From Thermoleophilia bacterium (GTDB lineage: Bacteria > Actinomycetota > Thermoleophilia > Gaiellales > SKUG01): a stretch of DNA of 34,210 nucleotides. Position 1 is the stretch's first letter. Each line of letters begins with the position of its first letter. The position numbers and the translations under genes were made by a program. Below the pieces are notes generated by a model. The model saw only the letters and a program-made list of their open reading frames with translations, searched no databases and had not been told where the DNA came from. Positions 1 to 7,763 of this stretch are shown here, piece after piece. The DNA is taken from assembly GCA_025964555.1 (NCBI GenBank), contig JAOPYQ010000022.1, positions 1 to 34,210 on the forward strand, read 5' to 3'.

Positions 1-1
1 G

Positions 2-685
2 CAGGCCGAGTACCGCGCCAAGACCGGTCCGCACTCGGGGCTCGCGACGATGCACTACGCACACTTCACGTCGCCGATCCGGCGCTATCCGGACCTCGTC
101 AACCATCGCTCGCTGCTGCAGCAGCTCGGCCTCTCCGACGGTGCAGCCGCTGCGGAGGACCTGCCGACGCTGGCCGAGCACGTGAGCACGGTCGAGCGCA
201 CCCTGCAGAAGCTCGAGCGGCGCGCCGACAAGATCACGCTCGCCTACCTGCTGTACCGCCGCCTGCACGGCGGCGACGATGGCGGCGACGATGGCGGCGA
301 CGACGGCCAGGGACGCTGGCGCGGCGAGATCAACGGACTCATCGGGGCAGGGATGTTCATCCGCTTCGGCGGGGTCTTCGAGGGCTTCCTGCCCGCCCGC
401 GTGCTGTCGCCCGACGAGCGGTACCACCTCGACGAGCTCGGGCTCGCGATGGTGGGCTCGCGATCGGGCCATCGATATCGCCTCGGGGACATGATCGACG
501 TGTACGTGGATCGGGTGGATCGCGCGAACGGACGCATCGACCTGCGTCGCGCCCCTCCGGAGCGCACGCCCGGTCGCGTGCAGGCGAGCGAAGCGACGCG
601 CCGTCCGGCGAAGGGAAGCGGCGGTCACGGGCGCGCACGCGCAGGCGGTCGCGCGGGTGGTCGCGGTCGCGGCAAGAAGCGGTGA
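2..685 (+). CDS. rnr: RNase R / RNB-family 3'-5' exoribonuclease, C-terminal part
   Basis: This is the 3' part of a gene that begins before the window. It is read in the frame starting at base 2. The visible protein opens with the end of the RNB catalytic domain; HFTSPIRRYPDLVNHR is the family signature near the RNA channel. An S1 RNA-binding domain follows (from GEINGLIGAGMFIRF to GRIDLRR), then a basic Gly/Arg/Lys-rich tail ending GRGRGKKR. RNase R degrades structured RNA and, with tmRNA-SmpB, clears non-stop mRNAs. smpB starts 31 bp downstream, the classic rnr-smpB order. Oddity: a Gly-Gly-Asp-Asp tandem insert lies between the RNB and S1 regions. RNase II is less likely because of the basic tail and the smpB neighbour. 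Confidence 0.93.
   Translation, partial: QAEYRAKTGPHSGLATMHYAHFTSPIRRYPDLVNHRSLLQQLGLSDGAAAAEDLPTLAEHVSTVERTLQKLERRADKITLAYLLYRRLHGGDDGGDDGGDDGQGRWRGEINGLIGAGMFIRFGGVFEGFLPARVLSPDERYHLDELGLAMVGSRSGHRYRLGDMIDVYVDRVDRANGRIDLRRAPPERTPGRVQASEATRRPAKGSGGHGRARAGGRAGGRGRGKKR
269..304 (+). repeat. 12-bp tandem repeat, three copies, inside rnr
   Basis: Three adjacent copies of GGCGGCGACGAT (the last ends in C) encode GGDD three times in the linker just before the S1 domain of RNase R. The reading frame is kept, so copy-number change would lengthen or shorten an acidic, flexible linker without breaking the protein. Confidence 0.85.
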
Positions 686-702
686 TCGATTCGGGCGACT
701 GG

Positions 703-708
703 TACCCT
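703..708 (+). promoter_or_regulatory. putative -10 box for leaderless smpB
   Basis: TACCCT lies 8 nt before the smpB ATG. No good Shine-Dalgarno sequence fits in the gap, so a transcript from here would start at or next to the A of the ATG. The -35 region is not recognisable. The same arrangement recurs at five other genes in the window. Confidence 0.4.
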
Positions 709-716
709 TCGTCGCG

Positions 717-1193
717 ATGGCAGCGAAGAAACAGCACGGCGACGGACGCAAGATCGTCGCGGAGAACCCCAAGGCGCGATTCGACTTCGCGATCCTGGAG
801 ACCCTCGAGGCCGGCATCGCGCTGACCGGCACCGAGGTGAAGTCGCTGCGCTCGGGCAAGGCCACCATCAAGGAGGCCTACGTCCGCATCGACGACAACG
901 AGGCGTGGATCCTCGGGATGAACATCTCCACGTACGAGCAGGGCAACGTCTTCAACCACGATCCCCTGCGCACGCGCAAGCTGCTGCTGCACCGCAAGGA
1001 GATCAACGACCTGCATGCGCAGGTCACGCGCAAGGGGTGCACGATCGTCCCCCTGTCCCTGTACTTCCGGGAGGGGCGCGCGAAGCTCACCATCGGCCTT
1101 GCCAAGGGCAAGGACATCGGCGACAAGCGCCAGACGATCGCCAAGCGGGACGTGCAGCGTCAGATCGACCGAGAGATGAAGCAGCGCGACTGA
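717..1193 (+). CDS. smpB: SmpB, tmRNA-binding protein
   Basis: 158 residues, the usual SmpB length. SmpB binds the tRNA-like domain of tmRNA and delivers it to stalled ribosomes. Family signatures are clear: an N-terminal NPKARFDF block, EAGIALTGTEVKSLRSGKA in the OB-fold core, then REGRAKLTIGLAKGKDIGDKR and a basic C-terminal tail that occupies the empty mRNA channel. The ATG at 717 (MAAKKQHG) is chosen because homologues begin near here; the in-frame ATG at 657 would overlap the end of rnr. The gene follows rnr by 31 bp, and the tmRNA gene lies 2.8 kb downstream on the same strand. Confidence 0.97.
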   Translation: MAAKKQHGDGRKIVAENPKARFDFAILETLEAGIALTGTEVKSLRSGKATIKEAYVRIDDNEAWILGMNISTYEQGNVFNHDPLRTRKLLLHRKEINDLHAQVTRKGCTIVPLSLYFREGRAKLTIGLAKGKDIGDKRQTIAKRDVQRQIDREMKQRD

Positions 1194-1251
1194 GCGCGCT
1201 TCGTGTCGACCAGCCGTCGGCTGCGTGTCACCTCCCACTTGCGCGTTGTGG

Positions 1252-1264
1252 GAACCCGGGGTTC
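1252..1264. promoter_or_regulatory. inverted repeat upstream of the CAP-domain gene
   Basis: GAACCC-G-GGGTTC is a perfect 6-bp inverted repeat around one central base, 75 bp before the CAP-domain start codon, in the 146-bp gap after smpB. It could be an operator or a weak hairpin. No regulator is assigned. Confidence 0.3.
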
Positions 1265-1339
1265 ACTGGTGGTGGGGCGCCATGTCGAGTCGGTCATGGA
1301 GGAGCGACTTCACGGCATCCCAGGGGGACGGAACGAATT

Positions 1340-2107
1340 ATGTGCGGAATGAGCAACGTAGCAGGGGCTGCCGGCGGGGGACCGCCTGGCAAGGTCACGC
1401 AGCAGACCGGCGTCGCCGGTGCGAGCGGTGACGCCCCGACCAAGGTCGCTGGTGCATCCGGCGGTGGCGGCGACGCCGGCGCAGGCGCAGCGGCGCTCGG
1501 CGGTGGAGGCGACCTCGCGTCGATCCTCAGCTCGCTGACGGCGTCGGTGAAGGCACTCGCGGAAGCCGTGTCCAAGATGGGCGCTGCCAGTGGCGGAGGC
1601 GGCATGGCCGGCTGCGGCATGGGCGCGACGAAGGTCGCCGGCGTGCAGGGTGGCGCAGCCACCAAGGCGCAGCTCAAGACCGTCCAGAGCGTGTCCAACA
1701 GTCCGGTGACGACCCGCAAGGACGAGGACAACGCCTTCGAGCAGAAGGTGCTCGAGCTCATCAATGCCGAGCGCCAGAAGGCAGGCCTCGCGCCGGTCTC
1801 CTACAACGGCACGCTCGACAACTCGGCCGAGAAGCACGCGGTGCACATGGCGGGCGTCGGCAAGATGGCGCACGACGGCATCGGCGACGGCGATCCGGGA
1901 GCGCGCGCGCGAGCCGAGGGCTGGCGCAACGCCTGGGGCGAGAACGTCGCCACCGGCCAGACGTCACCGGAGCAGGTCGTTCGCGAGTGGATGGCATCGC
2001 CGACGCATCGGCGCAACATCCTCGATCCGAACTTCCGCAACATGGGCGTCGGCTACGTGACCGCCGCCAATGGCCGCTCGTACTGGGCGCAGGAGTTCGG
2101 CGCGTAG
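1340..2107 (+). CDS. CAP/SCP-domain protein with Gly/Ala-rich N-terminus
   Basis: 255 residues starting at MCGMSNVAG; a GGGGGA stretch sits 9-14 nt upstream. The C-terminal half is a CAP (SCP/PR1, YkwD-like) domain of about 125 residues: LINAERQKAGLAPV, then His in KHAVHM and MAHDG, WGENVATG, and WMASPTHRRNILDPNFRNMGVGY. The conserved His/Glu cavity residues are present. Bacterial CAP proteins are usually secreted and linked to the envelope or spore coat; their reaction is mostly unknown. The N-terminal ~130 residues are low-complexity Gly/Ala/Ser with a repeated TKVAG(A/V)xGG motif and a short helix (SILSSLTASVKALAEAVSKM). There is no signal peptide or lipobox, so export, if any, is by an unusual route. 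The gene is convergent with the next one and shares its terminator. Confidence 0.85.
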   Translation: MCGMSNVAGAAGGGPPGKVTQQTGVAGASGDAPTKVAGASGGGGDAGAGAAALGGGGDLASILSSLTASVKALAEAVSKMGAASGGGGMAGCGMGATKVAGVQGGAATKAQLKTVQSVSNSPVTTRKDEDNAFEQKVLELINAERQKAGLAPVSYNGTLDNSAEKHAVHMAGVGKMAHDGIGDGDPGARARAEGWRNAWGENVATGQTSPEQVVREWMASPTHRRNILDPNFRNMGVGYVTAANGRSYWAQEFGA

Positions 2108-2142
2108 CGTCAGCGCCTCGCGCACGCGGAGCTGGAATTGCA

Positions 2143-2186
2143 CCGGGCCGGCACCGTCGACTTCTGTCGCACGGTGACCGGCCCGG
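2143..2186. terminator. bidirectional terminator hairpin
   Basis: A 15-bp GC-rich stem, CCGGGCCGGCACCGT paired with ACGGTGACCGGCCCGG (one bulged base), encloses a 13-nt loop. It sits between the two converging stop codons at 2107 and 2212, so it serves both. A short T-rich run follows on the plus strand. Confidence 0.75.
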
Positions 2187-2211
2187 AGTTCTTCTGCTGA
2201 TCGACCGTCGA

Positions 2212-2889
2212 TCAGGTGGCGTACTGCTTCATGAGCGTGACGTCCTGGGCGACTGCCGCCCGCACGTCCGGCGAACCGAGGCCCGTCGGGACGACGCCCT
2301 TCATGACTTCGTAGCGCCGCACGGCGTCGCTCGTCGCCTTGTCGAAGGTCGACGTGAGCTTGCCCTTGTACATGCCGAGCGTCGCGAGGTCCGACTGCAG
2401 CTTCTTGGCTGCTGGTCCTCGTGCACCGGAGCGCAGCGTCGCGCCGCCCTGCGGGCTCGGCGTGGGAGCCATCGCACCCTGCTGCGCAGCCTGCGCCTGG
2501 GCCTGCATGGCGAGGTTCTGCTTGCGCTTGCCGACGAGGTGCAGCGCTGCGGCTCCGACGACGCCGACGGCGCCACCGATCGCGGCGATGATGCCCTTGG
2601 CAGCCCAGCCGCCGACACCGAACATCGTGATCTCACGCAGGCCCGGTACGAGGAACGTGGCGCCGAGACCGAGCCCGGCGCCGACCGCGCCGCCGACGAT
2701 GAGCTTCTTGATGAGCGAGCCGCCAGGGGCGTCGCCCGGAGCGCCGCCGCCCTGTGCCATGTAGCCGCCGGCTGCGGCGGAGCCGACACCGAAGGAGGTG
2801 CCGCCGACCTTGCCGTCGCTGTTGACGTCGGTCTTCGTGACCTGCTCCACCTTGGTGATCGCAGCTGCTGCAATGCTTGACAGGCTCAT
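2212..2889 (-). CDS. membrane protein with C-terminal peptidoglycan-binding-like domain
   Basis: 225 residues starting at MSLSSIAAAA, with GAGAGGACGAGGG just upstream as ribosome-binding site. Order of parts: an N-terminal segment with DVNSDGKVGG, resembling an EF-hand/dockerin calcium loop but lacking the final Glu; a Gly/Ala-rich stretch; two adjacent hydrophobic segments of GxxxG type (LIVGGAVGAGLGLGATFL and GIIAAIGGAVGVVGAAALHLV); a Gln/Ala linker; and a C-terminal helical module (LRSGARGPAAKKLQSDLATLGMY, FDKATSDAVRRYE) that reads like a degenerate PG_binding_1 domain. The likely role is membrane- or wall-associated, but the partner is unknown. It converges on the CAP gene. The peptidoglycan-binding call is moderate; the rest is unrecognised. 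Confidence 0.65.
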   Translation of the reverse strand: MSLSSIAAAAITKVEQVTKTDVNSDGKVGGTSFGVGSAAAGGYMAQGGGAPGDAPGGSLIKKLIVGGAVGAGLGLGATFLVPGLREITMFGVGGWAAKGIIAAIGGAVGVVGAAALHLVGKRKQNLAMQAQAQAAQQGAMAPTPSPQGGATLRSGARGPAAKKLQSDLATLGMYKGKLTSTFDKATSDAVRRYEVMKGVVPTGLGSPDVRAAVAQDVTLMKQYAT

Positions 2890-3034
2890 GCCCTCGTCCT
2901 CTCGTCGATGTGCAACGCACCTCACTGGGGGCAGTGCGCAAACTCATCTGGGTATCGCGGCGACCAGCAACTTTGGTTCAAGAAGGCCAGCGAATGGCCG
3001 CCTGAGGGCACCGGGCGGCCGGTTCTCCTGTTCC

Positions 3035-3054
3035 ACGCGTGCGGGCGCACGCGT
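3035..3054 (-). terminator. hairpin downstream of the emfourin-like operon
   Basis: ACGCGTGC-GGGC-GCACGCGT forms a perfect 8-bp stem with a 4-nt loop, 32 bp past the stop codon of the minus-strand gene ending at 3087. There is no clear U tract, so a terminator role is tentative. Confidence 0.35.
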
Positions 3055-3086
3055 ACGTGAGGATGTGCTGCGTGACGTTCGGTTGG

Positions 3087-3461
3087 TCAGTCCCAGCCGG
3101 CTCCGGCCAGGACGGACTCCACGCGATCCATCGCCGCGCCGAGTTCGTCGAGCAGTGGCTGCACGTGGGTCTGGTCGCGCGTGGTGGCGAGCAGGTCGAG
3201 CAGTCGGAGCGCATGGTCGAGGCGCGGGAGCACTGCCCGGGCTGCTGCGCGCGCGGCGTCCGTCCCGGAGTGGCCCGCACCGGTGTACAGGTGGGCGCGA
3301 GCCTCGTGGACGTAGCCGCGAGCGAGCCGGGCGTCCTGCGCGAGCGTCTGCGGGATGCGATCTGCGGCGATCGCCGAGTACGCGGCATTGAGCGACTCGT
3401 GCGCGCGCGCGACGTCGCCCAGGGACGGGCCGGCTGCGTCGACTGGAGCGATGCCGTTCAT
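3087..3461 (-). CDS. small helical protein of unknown function, coupled to the emfourin-like gene
   Basis: 124 residues starting at MNGIAPVDAAG. I do not recognise a family. The sequence is predicted to be nearly all alpha-helical: amphipathic helices around LGDVARAHESLNAAYSAI, DARLARGYVHEARAHLY, ARAAARAVLPRLDHALRLLDLL and QPLLDELGAAMDRVESVL. There is no signal peptide, membrane segment or metal motif. Its ATG overlaps the TGA of the upstream emfourin-like gene (ATGA), so the two are translationally coupled and probably work together. It could be a binding partner or chaperone of the inhibitor-like protein; this is inference from gene order only. Confidence 0.75.
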   Translation of the reverse strand: MNGIAPVDAAGPSLGDVARAHESLNAAYSAIAADRIPQTLAQDARLARGYVHEARAHLYTGAGHSGTDAARAAARAVLPRLDHALRLLDLLATTRDQTHVQPLLDELGAAMDRVESVLAGAGWD

Positions 3462-3871
3462 GCGGTCACCGGCTGCACGTGGAGGGTCATGGTGTGGAAC
3501 GGGTTCGGGTCGTCGTGCACGAGGCGGTTGGCGGCGAGCATCACGCCGTGCAGCGCCTCGTCGGCCCCGACGTCCACGGAGTGGAACGCCTGGAGGTTGC
3601 CGCCGATGCTCAGCTCCACGTCGTAGTGGAACATGTCGAAACCGTTGTGGGAGCTGGGCTCGGGCTTGACCTGGGCGAGGCGCGCCAGCGCATGCATGAG
3701 CTCCTGCGACGTGAACGCGTCGAGCTCGAACGTACGGTCGCCGGACATTCGATCGGTCACGGATGCGGCGAAGTTGCGGTCGACCTGCAGTGTCTCGTCG
3801 ACGCCGACGAACCCGCCGGACCGGCGGATCTTGACGAAGTCGAAGTCGGGGATGATCGGTTCGATGTGCAT
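3458..3871 (-). CDS. emfourin-like protein (M4 protease inhibitor family)
   Basis: 137 residues starting at MHIEPIIPDFDF. GAGG lies 6 nt before the ATG, and a TACTTT -10-like box (plus-strand 3888-3893) lies further up. The core KIRRSGGFVGVDETLQVD, followed by ELMHALARLAQV and HYDVELSIGGN, matches what I know of emfourin, a small beta-rich protein that inhibits protealysin-type M4 metalloproteases. It is longer than typical, with extra residues at both ends. Emfourin genes often sit beside their M4 protease. Here no M4 gene is in the window; the only protease is an S8 subtilase 26 kb away. The partner gene overlaps by 4 bp. The family call is from motif memory, so confidence is moderate; the target is unknown. 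Confidence 0.6.
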   Translation of the reverse strand: MHIEPIIPDFDFVKIRRSGGFVGVDETLQVDRNFAASVTDRMSGDRTFELDAFTSQELMHALARLAQVKPEPSSHNGFDMFHYDVELSIGGNLQAFHSVDVGADEALHGVMLAANRLVHDDPNPFHTMTLHVQPVTA

Positions 3872-3960
3872 GGGCGCCTCGCGGTCGAAAGTAGCTGTGG
3901 TGTCGCGAACACTCTCTCGACCGAGCGCTGGCACCGAATCGGGGCGATGTCGCATCGCGT

Positions 3961-3975
3961 TGCGGGATTCCCGCA
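3961..3975. promoter_or_regulatory. inverted repeat between the emfourin-like gene and ssrA
   Basis: TGCGGGA-T-TCCCGCA is a perfect 7-bp inverted repeat in the divergent region, 90 bp from the emfourin-like start and 40 bp before mature tmRNA. It is a candidate operator for either transcript. A TACACT box at 3992-3997 may be the ssrA -10. Confidence 0.35.
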
Positions 3976-4015
3976 TGGTCGACGCCTCCGCTACACTGAT
4001 GAGGTACCACCTCAC

Positions 4016-4390
4016 GGGGGCGACCTGGCTTCGACAGGGTCGATCGCGCGGGTGGGTCGCGAGTCGAGGATGGCGGTTGGCCTCGTTAATCAGTCCGCCA
4101 CAACACACATGCGACTCATACTGATGAGCCCATGCTCGCCCTTGCTGCCTGATTAGGTAGCTCGCGGTGAAGGCCCCAGCGGGCTCCGCCCGTAGTACCG
4201 CAGGTGGCCTCAAGATACGGGCTTGCTGGCGTCGTAACCTGCCTCGACGACGCCGGGACTTCCAGGAGGCGGATGGGAGTGGCTTGCCGGCCTTCGGGGC
4301 GGGCCGCACCCGAGAACATACTGAAGGCTACACTCGTAGACGCCCATACCAAGCCGGCCGTGGACGCGGGTTCGATTCCCGCCGCCTCCA
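4016..4390 (+). ncRNA. ssrA: transfer-messenger RNA (tmRNA)
   Basis: The 5' end GGGGGCGACCTGGCTTCGAC and the 3' end GCGGGTTCGATTCCCGC-CGCCTCCA are the hallmark tRNA-like ends. The acceptor stem GGGGGCG pairs with CGCCUCC, and A4390 is the discriminator; CCA is not encoded. The tag reading frame starts at the resume codon GCG (4111-4113) and runs to TGA at 4150-4152, giving ATHTDEPMLALAA. The ALAA end is the usual degradation signal. The rest folds into pseudoknots not resolved by eye. tmRNA with SmpB rescues stalled ribosomes; smpB and rnr lie upstream on the same strand. Confidence 0.96.
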
Positions 4391-4403
4391 CCTCCGTGAC
4401 TGC

Positions 4404-4442
4404 ACGACGATGAGCCCTCGCCTCCGGCGGGGGCTCCGTCGT
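4404..4442 (+). terminator. ssrA terminator
   Basis: The stem ACGACG-(AT)-GAGCCCTCGCC pairs with GGCGGGGGCTC-CGTCGT around a 3-nt TCC loop and ends in a short TTT. It lies 13 bp past the tmRNA discriminator base, the right position for intrinsic termination. Confidence 0.7.
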
Positions 4443-4446
4443 TTCG

Positions 4447-4769
4447 CCACTGAGGTGGTCAGCGCTCGCTGCGCGACCGCTGGCGTGGCTGCGCCACGCA
4501 GGCGGCGAGAAGCGCCTCGCTCGCTCGGCCGTGCCTGCGAGCGAGCTCGCGCACGTCGCTCGCTCCGCTCGGCTTCCCCGCCTGCGGCGGCGCGAACCCG
4601 CGTTCGCGGCCGGCTTGTAGGTGCCGGTTCGATAGCCGGGGCCGCTCGTCGGTCGGCCTGACAGTCGCCTTCGTGTAGCGAAGCTCGGATTGTTCGCTTC
4701 GTCGTGGTACGTTCGATGTCGTGCCTCGCGGAACCCGCCGCGTCGTCTCGATCGACTCGAAGGATCCCA
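4447..4769. other. non-coding, hairpin-rich intergenic stretch
   Basis: No convincing gene is seen in about 320 bp. The stretch holds several short perfect inverted repeats: GCGTGGC-TGC-GCCACGC at 4493-4509, GCGAAC-CCGC-GTTCGC at 4590-4605 and AGCGAA-N10-TTCGCT at 4677-4698. It also has many CGCTCGCT-type runs in both orientations. A GGTACGTT box near 4707 may be a -10 for the RTX gene. The whole could be a REP-like repeat cluster or a structured leader. Confidence 0.4.
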
Positions 4770-6179
4770 GTGATTCGCTTCCTCCGCTGCGCTCTGCTCA
4801 TCGTCTTCTGCACCCTGGGATCGCTGCTCGCGGCCGCGTCCGCGATGGCCGAGCCGGTCGCTCCGGCGTCCGTGACCATCGGACGAGCGACGCCCTCCGA
4901 CGGCACGCAGTTCCCGATCAACTGGCAGCGCCCTGCAGGCACACGCACCGGATACTCCTGGGTGCTCGACCACGAACCCACCACGGAGCCGGACCTGACC
5001 GTCGACACGACCGACGAATTCGTCATCCTGCAGAACATCGGGGTCGGCGTCTGGTACGCCCACGTGCGCACGATCGACGCTGGCATGGACGGACCCATCG
5101 GCAGCACCACCGCCCACTCACTCGCGTCCGAAGTCACCGGGCCGCCGACGATCACGATCACCTCGGCGAGCGTGCCCGCGGCGCCGTTGCTCACCGCGAC
5201 CACGTCTGCGACCTTCGCCTTCACGTACACGTTCGCTGACCGATCGACCTGCCAGCTCGACTCGGGTGCGGAGGCCGCCTGCACCAGCCCCGTTTCGCTG
5301 ACCGGCATGACGGAGGGTCCGCACACGATCACGATCCGCTCCCGCGGCGAGGGTCAGCGCAATGCCGCGGCGTTCTACTCGTGGTACGTGGACACGTTGG
5401 CGCCGACCGTCACGATCAGGCCGTCGCAGTCGTTCAAGACCGCCGAGCAGTACTGGATCAGCCTGGACATCTACGACAGCCGCGGCGTCGGCAGCCTCGT
5501 CTGCACGATGGACGGCAAGGTCATCACGTGTCCCACAGGTCGGGACCGCGAGCCGTTCGTCACGCGTGGAACCCACATGTTCGTCGTCGTCGCGATCGAC
5601 ACCGTCGGCAACTCGACGACCCGCTCGGTCGTCCTCAAGCGGCTCGTGGGTCCGGCCAACCCTCCGACTGCCGGCGCAGATCGGCTGCTCCTGACCGACG
5701 AGAACGAGTCGCTGTCCGGCCTCGCCGGCAACGACTACATCTCGGGCCTCGACGGGGTCGACCGTCTCTTCGGCGGTGCGGGCAACGACACCATCCTCGG
5801 TGGCGAAGAGCGCAACTTCCTGGTGGGAGAGGCCGGCAACGACAGGCTGGTCGCTGGTCCTGACCAGAACAGCCTCGACGGCGGCCCAGGCAACGACACC
5901 CTGACCGGTGGCAAGGGAACCGACGAGCTCAAGGGCCAGGCGGGCAGGGACACGTTCGTCGGCGGCGCGTCCGACGACTCGATCGTCTCGTTCGACAAGG
6001 GCCTGTCGGAGGTCGTCAACTGCGGTGCAGGCTTCGAGGATGAGGTCTGGGCCGATCGCAACGACAGGCTGATCGGCTGCGAGATCAAGCACTACAGCCT
6101 CCCGAAGCGCACCACGATCACGTCGCCGCTCTACGACGGGCTCAACGCCGACCCCGCCCTGGCCAACGCCGACGAGTAG
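4770..6179 (+). CDS. secreted protein with RTX-type calcium-binding repeats
   Basis: 469 residues. The GTG at 4770 is chosen because GAAGGA sits about 6 nt upstream and the protein then begins with a Sec signal peptide (VIRFLRCALLIVFCTLGSLL, cleaved after SAMA). Residues ~30-310 look like two or three Ig/FN3-like beta domains, with Cys pairs in CQLDSGAEAAC and CTMDGKVITC. Residues ~310-430 carry nonapeptide repeats of the GGxGNDxLxG kind (GLAGNDYISG, GGAGNDTILGG, GGPGNDTLTGG), which form a calcium-filled beta-roll. The C-terminus has a CGAGFEDEVWADRNDRLIGC cap. It is probably an extracellular or surface-bound protein; no enzyme domain is visible. It stands alone and is convergent with arr. 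Confidence 0.85.
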   Translation: MIRFLRCALLIVFCTLGSLLAAASAMAEPVAPASVTIGRATPSDGTQFPINWQRPAGTRTGYSWVLDHEPTTEPDLTVDTTDEFVILQNIGVGVWYAHVRTIDAGMDGPIGSTTAHSLASEVTGPPTITITSASVPAAPLLTATTSATFAFTYTFADRSTCQLDSGAEAACTSPVSLTGMTEGPHTITIRSRGEGQRNAAAFYSWYVDTLAPTVTIRPSQSFKTAEQYWISLDIYDSRGVGSLVCTMDGKVITCPTGRDREPFVTRGTHMFVVVAIDTVGNSTTRSVVLKRLVGPANPPTAGADRLLLTDENESLSGLAGNDYISGLDGVDRLFGGAGNDTILGGEERNFLVGEAGNDRLVAGPDQNSLDGGPGNDTLTGGKGTDELKGQAGRDTFVGGASDDSIVSFDKGLSEVVNCGAGFEDEVWADRNDRLIGCEIKHYSLPKRTTITSPLYDGLNADPALANADE

Positions 6180-6216
6180 TCCTCGTCACTCGGTGACACG
6201 CACCAGCTGACGCAAC

Positions 6217-6672
6217 TCAGTTGATGATCTCGCCGCGCTGAGCGCGAATGGCCGTGAGCCGATCGCGCCACATCTGCAGGGCATCGGGTGTCAGCCGCGT
6301 CCAGTCGTGGACCTCGCTGACGACCCGAAGCGGGTCGCGACTGCGATACGAGCGGGTGGGATTACCGGGGAACTTCTTGTCGGTCACGTTGGGGTCGTTC
6401 TCGAACGCCCCCGTCGGCTCGACGAGATACACGCGCGGACGCGCACCGTCGACCAGCGCAAGCTCCGCAGCGAGCTCGGCGGCAAGGCCCGCGCCATCGC
6501 GCAGTGCCGTGAAGTAGATGTGGTTCATCACGATCTCGGGGCGGTAGTTCGACGGGCGCCCCGCCGAGAGCAGGTCGCCTGGCCGCACGTCGGCGATCGT
6601 GCCGTGGAAGAACGGGCCCTCGTCGAGCGTGGTCGCGTCGGGTGGTGCGGGCTGCGAGTCCATCAGGCGCAC
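6217..6672 (-). CDS. arr: rifamycin ADP-ribosyltransferase (Arr family)
   Basis: Arr enzymes inactivate rifampicin by transferring ADP-ribose from NAD+ to the C23 hydroxyl. Nearly all family landmarks are present: [15 protein letters not shown] with the catalytic His, NHIYFTAL with Tyr, [14 protein letters not shown], then [20 protein letters not shown] and an RVV-EVHDW block. The length is about 150 residues, typical of the family. The GTG at 6672 has GGAGGG 5 nt upstream; the ATG at 6663, nine bases on, is the alternative start. It is divergent from the aldo/keto reductase. Chromosomal arr is common in actinobacteria, so intrinsic rifamycin resistance is plausible; activity is inferred. Confidence 0.92.
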   Translation of the reverse strand: MRLMDSQPAPPDATTLDEGPFFHGTIADVRPGDLLSAGRPSNYRPEIVMNHIYFTALRDGAGLAAELAAELALVDGARPRVYLVEPTGAFENDPNVTDKKFPGNPTRSYRSRDPLRVVSEVHDWTRLTPDALQMWRDRLTAIRAQRGEIIN

Positions 6673-6752
6673 CCATTCCCTCCGCGACGGCTGCCCATTC
6701 GTGCCGCGGCGACGTGCGCTACTGTCCGGCCACACCGATCCGGAGGACGAGG

Positions 6753-7742
<990 letters not shown>

Positions 7743-7763
7743 CGTCACGTCGGGCACTGCTGG

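Noticed and set aside
357-1238. Long minus-strand open frame across rnr and smpB
   Set aside because: It is antisense to two certain genes and its protein is Arg/Asp/Val-biased shadow sequence with no domain; high GC keeps such frames open.
4600-4660. Possible tRNA remnant around GTGCCGGTTCGATAGCCGG
   Set aside because: The T-loop-like TTCGATA is present but the flanking arms do not pair as a T stem, and no D or anticodon arm or acceptor stem can be built.
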